Shown: piece after piece, positions 6,053 to 12,269 of the stretch
Layout: each line of letters opens with the position of its first letter
Numbering within the stretch: the first letter of the stretch is position 1
DNA from: an uncultured Phycisphaerales bacterium
GTDB lineage: Bacteria; Planctomycetota; Phycisphaerae; Sedimentisphaerales; Anaerobacaceae
DNA: 12,269 nt
Assembly: GCA_937927975.1 (NCBI GenBank)
Contig: CALEZT010000122.1
Span: forward strand, 1 to 12,269
Direction: 5' to 3'
Program-made: the position numbers and the translations under genes
The notes under the pieces: generated by a model
Told to the model about the DNA's origin: nothing
The model's input: the letters and a program-made list of their open reading frames with translations, nothing else
Database searches by the model: none

Positions 6053-6119
6053 GGAAAGCGATGACAACCGAGTGTTGGTAATCGTGACGAATCGCTTCCC
6101 CCGCAGGAGCGATTTTTTT
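6053..6119 (+). terminator. Riboswitch expression platform: antiterminator and intrinsic terminator
   Basis: The terminator is AATCGCT (6090-6096) with AGCGATT (6108-6114), extended by two pairs, followed by a seven-T run (6113-6119). An upstream segment AAGCGAT (6056-6062) can pair with ATCGCTT (6091-6097), i.e. with the 5' arm of the terminator, forming a competing antiterminator. TPP binding would therefore favour the terminator and stop transcription before thiC. Confidence 0.75.
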
Positions 6120-6142
6120 ATTGGGTAAGGGAGTTGATAGTC

Positions 6143-7453
6143 ATGACAACACAATTGACGCAAGCCCGAGCCGGGATCGTCACCGAGGCCATGCGGCAGG
6201 TCGCCGCGAACGAGGGAGTGGACGTGCAGACAGTCCGCGAGGAAGTGGCCGCGGGCCGGCTGGTGATCGCGGCCAACAAGGCCCATTTGCAGTCCAATCT
6301 GAAAGCCGTGGGGATCGGTCGGGTCCTCACGACCAAGGTCAACGCCAACATCGGCACCAGCAGCATCCGATGCTCCGTGCCCGCGGAGATCGAGAAGATG
6401 AACGCGGCCCTGGAGGTCGGGGCCGATGCGATGATGGACCTGAGCACAGGCGGCGACCTCGACGCAATCCGCGATGAGTTGCTGGCCCATTGCCCGGTTC
6501 CGTTTGGAACGGTCCCGATTTACCAGGTGATCGAAGGCCGCGAGGTCGAGGACGTCACGCCGGAACTGATACTCAAGACGGTGGAGAAGCAGGCCAAACA
6601 GGGCGTGGACTTCTTCACGATCCACGCCGGACTGCTGCGAGAGCATCTGCCTCTGCTCGAAAAGCGGGTGATGGGGATTGTCAGTCGGGGCGGGGCCCTG
6701 CTGGCCAAGTGGATGGTCCACTACAAACGCCAGAACCCACTCTATGAGATGTTCGACGACCTCTGCGACGTCATGGCACAGCACGACGTATGCTTCTCGC
6801 TGGGCGACGGGCTCCGACCCGGCGCGATCGCAGACGCCACCGACGAGGCCCAGCTCGCGGAGCTGCGGACCTTGGGCGAACTGACCCAGCGGGCCTGGGA
6901 GCGGGGCTGCCAGGTCATGGTCGAAGGGCCGGGCCACGTGCCCTTCAACCAGATCCAGTACAACATGGAGATTCAGCAGAAGCTCTGCCACGGGGCGCCG
7001 TTCTACGTGCTCGGACCCCTCGTGACGGACATCGCGCCGGGCTACGACCACATCACCTCTGCGATTGGGGGCTGCGCCGCCGCATACTATGGCGCCTCGT
7101 TCCTGTGCTACGTCACGCCGCGGGAACACCTGGGCCTGCCGAACACCGACGACGTCCGCGCGGGCGTCGTGGCCGCCAAGATCGCGGCCCATGCAGGCGA
7201 CGTGGCTCGCGGGCTCAAGAGAGCCGCCGACCGGGATCGCAGGCTGAGCGTCGCGAGGGGCAACCTCGACTGGCCGACGCATATCGGCACGTCGCTCGAC
7301 CCCAGGACCGCCGACCGCATGCACAAAGAGGCCTGCAAGGAAATGGGCATGGCGGAGATGCAGACCGCCGACTACTGCTCGATGTGCGGCAAGCACTGGT
7401 GCAGCGTCCGGATCAACCGCGAGGTCCGACAGGCGGTCGCGGGGCAGGCCTGA
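6143..7453 (+). CDS. thiC: Phosphomethylpyrimidine synthase ThiC
   Basis: A 436-aa radical-SAM enzyme that converts aminoimidazole ribotide to HMP-phosphate, the pyrimidine of thiamine, in the cytosol. Characteristic blocks are all present: NANIGTS (67-73), MDLSTGGD (98-105), GTVPIYQ (122-128), EGPGHVP (261-267), TDIAPGYDHIT (295-305) and the C-terminal 4Fe-4S motif C412-x2-C415-x4-C420. It is of the shorter ThiC form without the extra N-terminal domain found in E. coli and plants. The ATG at 6143 is chosen because AAGGGAG lies 9 nt upstream; a TTG at 6134 in the same frame is less likely. Expression is controlled by the TPP riboswitch directly upstream. It converges with the antiporter gene, with only 16 nt between the stops. 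No other thi gene is in the window. Confidence 0.97.
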   Translation: MTTQLTQARAGIVTEAMRQVAANEGVDVQTVREEVAAGRLVIAANKAHLQSNLKAVGIGRVLTTKVNANIGTSSIRCSVPAEIEKMNAALEVGADAMMDLSTGGDLDAIRDELLAHCPVPFGTVPIYQVIEGREVEDVTPELILKTVEKQAKQGVDFFTIHAGLLREHLPLLEKRVMGIVSRGGALLAKWMVHYKRQNPLYEMFDDLCDVMAQHDVCFSLGDGLRPGAIADATDEAQLAELRTLGELTQRAWERGCQVMVEGPGHVPFNQIQYNMEIQQKLCHGAPFYVLGPLVTDIAPGYDHITSAIGGCAAAYYGASFLCYVTPREHLGLPNTDDVRAGVVAAKIAAHAGDVARGLKRAADRDRRLSVARGNLDWPTHIGTSLDPRTADRMHKEACKEMGMAEMQTADYCSMCGKHWCSVRINREVRQAVAGQA

Positions 7454-7469
7454 GCCGCGGCGAGCGGCG

Positions 7470-9962
7470 CTACTTGCCCACCGATCGGACCGCGATTTCC
7501 GACATGAGGCTGTCGAAATCCTGCACGGTGCGAAGCACCTGCACCATGTCGGGCAGCCGCATGATCCGCGCGATGTCCGCCAACGCCTGGAGATGCTTGG
7601 CTGGATCTTGCCCGATCGGGTCCAGCAGAATGATCAGGATGTGCGGCGGGCCGGAAGCCAGCGGCACATCCAGCGGATTCTTCGACACGCCCAGGAAGGT
7701 GACCGATTCGGTCACGTTCGGCACATGCGTGTGCAGCAGGACCACGTCGCCGGTCAACTCCACCGGCTCTTCCTGACTGATGGCGTGCAGCAGCGTGGTG
7801 ACCGCCTGGGTGTTGGCGGTCTGATGGCCGAAGTAGCCTCCGAGAAGTTCCTGGACCGCCTCTTCGGTCGTCGCGACATTCATTTGCAGTCGGGTTCGAT
7901 CCCGCGTGAAGGTCGAGAAGATGTACGCGGAATCGGCGATCTTGTCGGCCGCCTGCTGGCTGTCCCATCGCTCGGCGGGCGGGATCAGGACCGAGAAGGG
8001 AACCTCCGGGAATTTCTTCGCCAACTGGCCCGGCAGCCGATCCAAGCTCGGCTGCCATGCGAGTTCGCCCTTGCGGGCCCCCATGAGGACCAGCCAATCG
8101 GTCTCCTCGATCATCGAGGCGACGTGCGTCACAACACCCTTCCAGGAGGCGAGGGTCTCGAGGGAGACCGACACCGACGGCGGCGTTCTTTTGATGAAGT
8201 TCCCCGCCGCCAGGAGCGTCTCGGCGGAGCAGAGAATCAGCAGGGAGGTCCCCGCCTGGTTGGCCAGCGTCTTGGCCGCGGTGGCGATGGCCTCGAACCC
8301 CGGCTGGCGTTCCGCAAAAGGAGGCAGAACCAGCAGAATCCGCTTGGCCGTGCTCACCGGCTTCTGGACCCGATTGACCATGACCAGTTGGAGGCTGCGT
8401 TCGACGATCGGATCGATTGTGCGTCCGAAGATCCGCGTTCGCGAACTCACCCGCCCGTCCCAGTCCAGCAGGATCATGGAGATCCGATTGTCCCGAACGG
8501 CCCGCAGGACGCCGGAAGGAACGTTCACGTCCACGTTGGTCAAGGGAGTCACCGGCACCCCGGCCGACATCGCCCGGACCACGATGTGGGCCAGGATCTT
8601 CTCCGCCAGCGCCACGTCCTGCTCCACCGCGGCGCTCTCCGGGACCACCCGCAAGGGGTAGAGCGGTTCATGGGAGTTCTTCTCCCGCAGGAGCAACGCG
8701 ATGTCCAGCAACTCCTTGGCGCCCGGGCGATCTTCGAGGGGGATCAGCGCCCTGTGCGGCGCGGTGGAAGCGTCGAAGGCAGCCTGTTGCTCGCGCAGGG
8801 CGACCCTCTTGCCCGCCCGCTCGGTCACGATGGACCCGACCAGACACGTCACCGCGATCATCATGATGGTCCCGGTGATCACCGCTTCGGAAAAGAGCCC
8901 GAGGTTGTAGCCCACCAGGACCGCCGCCAGCGTGGCCGCCGCCTGGTTGACGCTCAGGCCGAAAATCAGCAGGCCTTCGTCCCGCACGTACCCCAGGGAC
9001 TTCTGAGAGAGCCACGCCGCGAGGAACTTCGCCGCCAGCGCCACGACGATCATCCCCGAGGAGATGGTCCACGCCTCGGTCCCGGTCAGCAGCAGGCTCC
9101 CGTCGACCAGCATGCCGACCGACAGCAGGAAGAAGGGAATGAAAATGGCGTTCCCCGTGAAGTGGATCCTCGTCATCAGGATGCTCTTCTCGGGAATCAG
9201 GCTGTTGAGAGCCAGTCCGGCCAGAAACGCCCCGATGATCGGTTCCAGACCCGCCGCGTGCGCCAGGTAGGAACTCAGCAAGGCAACCGCCAGGACGAAA
9301 ACGAATTCCGTGTTCTCGTCCGCCAGGATCTCGCGGAAGAACCACCGTCCCAGTCGCGGAACCAGGACCACCACCGCGCCGACGTAGACGAGGATGGAGA
9401 CCGCAAGGCGCACCCAGAACCATGCGTTCAGATCGCCCTGGCTGGCGCTGGCGATCACTGCCAGCACCAGCAGCGCCAGCGTGTCGGTGATGATCGTGCC
9501 GCCGACGGTGGTCGTCACCGAGGGCGACTTGGCCAGTCCGAACTTCCCGACCACCGGGAAGGTGACCAGGGTGTGCGAAGAGAACATGCTGGCCAGCAGG
9601 ATCGCCACCGGCAGGGTCATTCCGAACGCCCAGAGCCCCAGGGCGACGCCCATCGCCAGCGGGATGCTGAAGGTCAGGAGTCCGAAGAGGATCGTATGCG
9701 CGCGATTGCGCCGCACCTGGTGCAGATCGATTTCCAGCCCGGCCAGAAACATGATGTACAGCAGCCCGACGGTGCCGAGCAGTTGGACCGTCTGGTCGCG
9801 CGCGAGAATCCCCAGGCCGTGAGGGCCGACCAGCGTTCCGGCGGCGATCAGTCCGACGATCTCGGGCAGGCGGACCTTCCTCGCAAACAGCGGCGCAACG
9901 AGAATCATCGCCATCACGCTGGCGAAGATCAGCACCGGATCGGAAAACGGCAACATCGGCAT
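7470..9962 (-). CDS. CPA2-family cation:proton antiporter with USP-like and PTS-IIA-like domains
   Basis: An 830-aa membrane transporter. Residues ~1-380 form the multi-TM CPA2 exchanger (Kef/NhaS type) with LPEIVGLIAAGTLVGPHGLG, FLAGLEIDL, the IITDTLALL ion-site helix and EPIIGAFLAGLAL. It exchanges Na+ or K+ for H+ across the inner membrane. Residues ~400-680 read as two universal-stress-protein-like halves (for example KRILLVLPPF and TDWLVLMGARKG). The last ~140 residues resemble a PTS EIIA type-2 domain: LLHTHVP near 743-749 aligns with the usual PHG phospho-His site, followed by HILIILLDP and KHLQALADIARIM. The C-terminal part is likely a cytosolic regulator. I chose ATG 9962 (AGGGAG 11 nt upstream); GTG 9974 and ATG 9956 are possible. 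No partner kinase or HPr is nearby. The ion specificity is not readable. Confidence 0.93.
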   Translation of the reverse strand: MPMLPFSDPVLIFASVMAMILVAPLFARKVRLPEIVGLIAAGTLVGPHGLGILARDQTVQLLGTVGLLYIMFLAGLEIDLHQVRRNRAHTILFGLLTFSIPLAMGVALGLWAFGMTLPVAILLASMFSSHTLVTFPVVGKFGLAKSPSVTTTVGGTIITDTLALLVLAVIASASQGDLNAWFWVRLAVSILVYVGAVVVLVPRLGRWFFREILADENTEFVFVLAVALLSSYLAHAAGLEPIIGAFLAGLALNSLIPEKSILMTRIHFTGNAIFIPFFLLSVGMLVDGSLLLTGTEAWTISSGMIVVALAAKFLAAWLSQKSLGYVRDEGLLIFGLSVNQAAATLAAVLVGYNLGLFSEAVITGTIMMIAVTCLVGSIVTERAGKRVALREQQAAFDASTAPHRALIPLEDRPGAKELLDIALLLREKNSHEPLYPLRVVPESAAVEQDVALAEKILAHIVVRAMSAGVPVTPLTNVDVNVPSGVLRAVRDNRISMILLDWDGRVSSRTRIFGRTIDPIVERSLQLVMVNRVQKPVSTAKRILLVLPPFAERQPGFEAIATAAKTLANQAGTSLLILCSAETLLAAGNFIKRTPPSVSVSLETLASWKGVVTHVASMIEETDWLVLMGARKGELAWQPSLDRLPGQLAKKFPEVPFSVLIPPAERWDSQQAADKIADSAYIFSTFTRDRTRLQMNVATTEEAVQELLGGYFGHQTANTQAVTTLLHAISQEEPVELTGDVVLLHTHVPNVTESVTFLGVSKNPLDVPLASGPPHILIILLDPIGQDPAKHLQALADIARIMRLPDMVQVLRTVQDFDSLMSEIAVRSVGK

Positions 9963-9993
9963 CCCTGCAATCACTCCCTGACGTTATGAACCA

Positions 9994-10013
9994 GGGCGAC
10001 GCACGCGTCGCCC
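9994..10013. repeat. Palindromic repeat in the antiporter leader
   Basis: GGGCGACG (9994-10001) and CGTCGCCC (10006-10013) form an 8-bp stem with a CACG loop. The right edge GTCGCCCCTACGG (10007-10019) recurs exactly at 12156-12168. The element lies between the predicted antiporter promoter and its ribosome site, so it would be in the mRNA leader. Confidence 0.6.
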
Positions 10014-10031
10014 CTACGGACTTCGAAACGC

Positions 10032-10060
10032 ACTATAGAGGATCGCTGCGTAGCCGACAA
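10032..10060 (-). promoter_or_regulatory. Putative sigma70-type promoter of the antiporter gene
   Basis: On the minus strand, TTGTCG (10060-10055, 4/6) and TATAGT (10037-10032, 5/6) are separated by exactly 17 nt. The leader would run from about 10025 to the start at 9962 and carry the palindrome at 9994-10013. Confidence 0.55.
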
Positions 10061-10135
10061 GCCCGATCGCTCCCGACGACCGATCAGATTCGAGACGAAC
10101 GACGACTTTCGACCCCGCCCCCCGCCCTTGACATT

Positions 10136-10255
10136 CTACTGCCGCCGGATCATGATGCTCTTGAAGAAGCCAAGGAGGGGCGAGATGATCCGCCCCGGAC
10201 GCTTTCGGTCGAAATACGAAACAGAAGATTCGGGATGGCGGATGAAGCACCTCAC
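10136..10255 (-). CDS. Doubtful 39-aa basic/amphipathic ORF
   Basis: A minus-strand frame from GTG 10255 to TAG 10136 encodes 39 residues (VRCFIRHPESSVSYF..., ending RIISPLLGFFKSIMIRRQ). The end is amphipathic with positive charges, as in membrane-active or membrane-peripheral tails. No ribosome site precedes the GTG, and the frame is closed directly upstream by TGA, so it may be a chance ORF or the end of a decayed gene. I recognise no family. Confidence 0.2.
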   Translation of the reverse strand: MRCFIRHPESSVSYFDRKRPGRIISPLLGFFKSIMIRRQ

Positions 10256-10311
10256 ACCGTTAGTTCATCGCAAAGCCGCAAATCCCAGGGGTCTGGGGAC
10301 AGCGTCGCCAG

Positions 10312-10355
10312 GGCGTTCTGGCGGGAGTGCGCGGGCCTACGGCCCGGAAAACGCC
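10312..10355. repeat. Nested palindrome upstream of the secreted-protein gene
   Basis: An outer pair GGCGTT (10312-10317) / AACGCC (10350-10355) encloses an inner hairpin CGGGCC-tac-GGCCCG near 10332-10346. The segment lies in a 480-nt gene-poor interval between two genes and looks like a REP/BIME-type extragenic palindrome. No T-run follows. No convincing promoter was found between here and the gene at 10457. Confidence 0.5.
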
Positions 10356-10456
10356 ACTGCCCGGCGTGTTGCACTTTGGATGGTAATGCCCCTCTGTGAA
10401 ATGTGTGGGTCTGACACTACTCTTCCCCGCGGACGGAGACGCTGAAAGGTACTATT

Positions 10457-12064
10457 ATGAACAATTGGCTCTTATCGGTTCTCGTGCTGTCTCTCTACGC
10501 TTCTAATGTGACACAACTGTCTGTTCCGTTGAGCGTGATGCCTCTTCCTGAAGCTCCGAACCAACTCGATGGGCTGGCAATCAAGGTCACCACCTCGGAG
10601 GTCGGCGACGCACTGCTCAGACTGTCATACGAGATGCGCAATGCTTCTGAGTACGAAGTCTGGGTATGCAGCGATGTGGGATATAACAACCCTGTTGATT
10701 GTGAGACGGTGTGTTCAGTGGAACACCAACTCGTGACCCTCAGGAGGCGGCTGAATGTACCAGCAAACGTGGTGTTCTCCAGACGGCCCATGGCCCTCTA
10801 CACGCGTTTGCTTCCCGGCGAAATCCGCCGGGAGTCGTGGTCTGTCGATCTGCCCCTCCAGGATTGCGGGGTCTTCCGGAGACACGAGTCGGACCAAGCG
10901 ACAGGGAGCTTGACGTATATTCCGCGGCTGGCCATTGAGATCGGCTACTATGTGGGTAACCTTCCAGAACTGATACACAACAGGATCGAAGAGGCGCAGG
11001 CGACATATGATCCCACTACCGGACGCAAGCCGCCTGTAGTGGACTTGTTTGGCGATGCGCGGAGCCTGAACTACTCGCGTGAAGGCCTGAAGGATCGAGA
11101 TCGTGAGATGGTACTTCCCTATTCCTATCAGGAACTCAAGGGAGAGAGGATCTTACGCGATGTTGTTGGCGGCTTGCGGATCCCGTGCGAGAGAAGGCCC
11201 AGACAGAGGGTGGAAGCCGTTCTTGGCCTCGAGGGCATTACACGCCTTGAGATGCGATGCAGACCTTCCTTTATTGGGTACTTGTTTCCATGCGCTGTCG
11301 AACAGAACCTCCTGAGTGATACGGAGATCCAAAAGCTGGAAGACCTCCCTGTCATTCCCATCACGGATCGCAGGGTGCTGGACTCCTTCGCCAAGGCCAT
11401 GGTGAATTCCCTTGCGACTACCGGGGTTGTCCGTGAGGACGTGAGAGTCCATTTCGCTTGTTTCCGTCGCGACGTCTGCGTAGCATCTTTCAACATGTAC
11501 AACGACCAGGTCATCAGGAGTGAGGATGGGCGGCAAACGAGCTTTCTGCCGACCCCTCTGGACGTTGGGCTGCTTGTCCCAGAGATACAGGCGCTTCAGC
11601 AGCGTGTAAGATGTGCGGGGAATCTGAGAGATCTGTACTGCAGATTACGCCAGTACACCCATACAATCGAGACGCCTGCCACGGAATCCGCCGGTGGGGA
11701 CACTGTGGTGTATCCACCGGCAGATCGATGGCTCACTGCGATGACAACCTCCCTCGGGGCAATACCGTCCTCCATCGTGAAGATGTTCTTTGCCTCGAAG
11801 CTGCAAGAGGCACATGCATGCCCGAGTGTCGATCGCATGGGGCGTGTGATATCTACTTATGCCATGAATCCCTATTGTACCCCGGAGTCTTCGGCGGACA
11901 CGGTACTTCTGTTCGAAACGGGGGCGGGCTGGAATCAACATGGGGGCCCTGAGCTGTTCACGTTCGACAACCACGACCCCAAGGGCGGCTGTGTCGTGTT
12001 GAATGACGGCACGGTGAAGTTCATTCGAACCGAGGACGAACTGAAGCAACTTCGATGGAAGTAG
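10457..12064 (+). CDS. Secreted protein with a pseudopilin-like H-Xn-DG C-terminal module
   Basis: A 535-aa protein starting at ATG 10457 with GAAAGG 7 nt upstream. Residues 1-~20 (NNWLLSVLVLSLYASN) look like a short, weakly charged signal peptide. Residues ~21-370 have no family I recognise; they are cysteine-containing, mixed beta/alpha, with a WSVDLPL beta segment. Residues ~376-523 match, block by block, the globular part of planctomycete DUF1559/type II pseudopilin-like proteins: RVRCAGNLRDLYCRLRQY, VVYPPADRW, HACPSVDR, STYAMNPYC, TVLLFETGAGWNQHGGPELF, and H506...GGCVVLNDGTVKFI (H-x10-DG rather than H-x9-DG). The hydrophobic prepilin helix that normally precedes this block is absent, so the module has been moved onto a different N-terminus. 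It is likely extracytoplasmic. Codon use and composition are less GC-biased than in thiC or the antiporter. Confidence 0.85.
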   Translation: MNNWLLSVLVLSLYASNVTQLSVPLSVMPLPEAPNQLDGLAIKVTTSEVGDALLRLSYEMRNASEYEVWVCSDVGYNNPVDCETVCSVEHQLVTLRRRLNVPANVVFSRRPMALYTRLLPGEIRRESWSVDLPLQDCGVFRRHESDQATGSLTYIPRLAIEIGYYVGNLPELIHNRIEEAQATYDPTTGRKPPVVDLFGDARSLNYSREGLKDRDREMVLPYSYQELKGERILRDVVGGLRIPCERRPRQRVEAVLGLEGITRLEMRCRPSFIGYLFPCAVEQNLLSDTEIQKLEDLPVIPITDRRVLDSFAKAMVNSLATTGVVREDVRVHFACFRRDVCVASFNMYNDQVIRSEDGRQTSFLPTPLDVGLLVPEIQALQQRVRCAGNLRDLYCRLRQYTHTIETPATESAGGDTVVYPPADRWLTAMTTSLGAIPSSIVKMFFASKLQEAHACPSVDRMGRVISTYAMNPYCTPESSADTVLLFETGAGWNQHGGPELFTFDNHDPKGGCVVLNDGTVKFIRTEDELKQLRWK

Positions 12065-12269
12065 AAAGGGGGGAAGAACGGAATCACATCCGGATTTAGG
12101 AATTATTCGCTTGACGATGCGGGCGGAGGCGTGGTGACATGGCATGATCTTGCCTGTCGCCCCTACGGCGACGTGAAGGCCCTCGGCACCCAGTTCACCA
12201 TGGACCTGCTCGACGGGAGTTTGTCCCATCGGTAGTTGAAGGTTGAAAAAGCGGTGGCTACTCCGGCCT
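12065..12269 (+). other. Tail region: in-frame open stretch after TAG, and a short hairpin
   Basis: After the TAG at 12062-12064 the same frame stays open for 56 codons to TAG 12233-12235, reading segments such as LDDAGGGVVTWHDLAC and VKALGTQFTMDLLDGS. There is no ATG at its beginning; a GTG near 12131 follows a GGGCGGAGG stretch. GTCGCC (12156-12161) and GGCGAC (12167-12172) form a small hairpin that shares 13 bases with the repeat at 10007-10019. No gene or terminator can be firmly assigned. Confidence 0.3.

Noticed and set aside
5798..7396. A 532-codon open frame on the minus strand, opposite thiC
   Set aside because: It is the antisense shadow of thiC, whose conserved motifs prove the + strand codes. 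The shadow is rich in His/Arg/Gly with no domain.
7593..9989. A 798-codon + strand frame opposite the antiporter
   Set aside because: Its translation is almost only Arg, Gln, His, Asp and Gly, typical of antisense to a GC-rich membrane-protein gene. The minus strand has clear CPA2 motifs.
10128..10445. A 105-codon + strand frame before the secreted-protein gene
   Set aside because: It runs through the nested palindrome at 10312-10355, is very rich in Arg/Gly/Pro, and has no ribosome site at its ATG.

Overview
The window looks like a GC-rich chromosomal segment of a free-living planctomycete-type bacterium (Phycisphaerae/Sedimentisphaerales-like). This is inferred from gene content: a Tat-exported sulfatase, a secreted protein with a pseudopilin-type H-X(n)-DG C-terminal module, a long CPA2 antiporter with a PTS-IIA-like tail, and many short palindromic repeats. 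The standard genetic code applies, since TGA and TAG both end recognisable genes. No rRNA, tRNA, CRISPR array or intact transposase was seen.

Layout. (1) 1-635: the 3' end of an exported-looking hypothetical gene (+) closed by a strong intrinsic terminator. (2) 652-3051: a two-gene minus-strand operon, sulfatase then a metallo-beta-lactamase-fold hydrolase of the COG1237 type, with a sigma70-like promoter. (3) 3166-3975: a VapBC toxin-antitoxin operon (-) whose near-consensus promoter overlaps two palindromic operator boxes, possibly followed by a translationally coupled 26-aa ORF. (4) 4120-4617: an orphan single-TM protein with a beta-rich C-terminal domain (-). (5) 4618-5800: a low-coding region with decayed or very small genes. 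It has a Cys-rich 70-aa ORF, a diverged second copy of part of it, a three-TM small membrane protein interrupted by an in-frame TGA, and four GC-rich palindromes. (6) 5887-7453: promoter, TPP riboswitch, antiterminator/terminator platform and thiC (+). (7) 7470-10060: the antiporter with USP-like and PTS-IIA-like domains (-), convergent with thiC, with its own promoter and a palindrome in the leader. (8) 10457-12064: the secreted protein with the pseudopilin-like C-terminal module (+), then an in-frame open stretch after its TAG.

How the genes work together. The sulfatase operon fits desulfation of sulfated polysaccharides or other sulfate esters outside the cytoplasm. thiC makes the HMP-P pyrimidine of thiamine and is switched off by TPP. 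The antiporter would handle monovalent cation/proton exchange under cytosolic control. VapBC is a self-regulating RNase toxin pair. The stretch from about 3.2 to 5.8 kb (toxin-antitoxin, orphan membrane/beta protein, decayed small genes, repeats) is the accessory part of the window and holds the least explained content. No complete new multi-gene system can be demonstrated from sequence alone.
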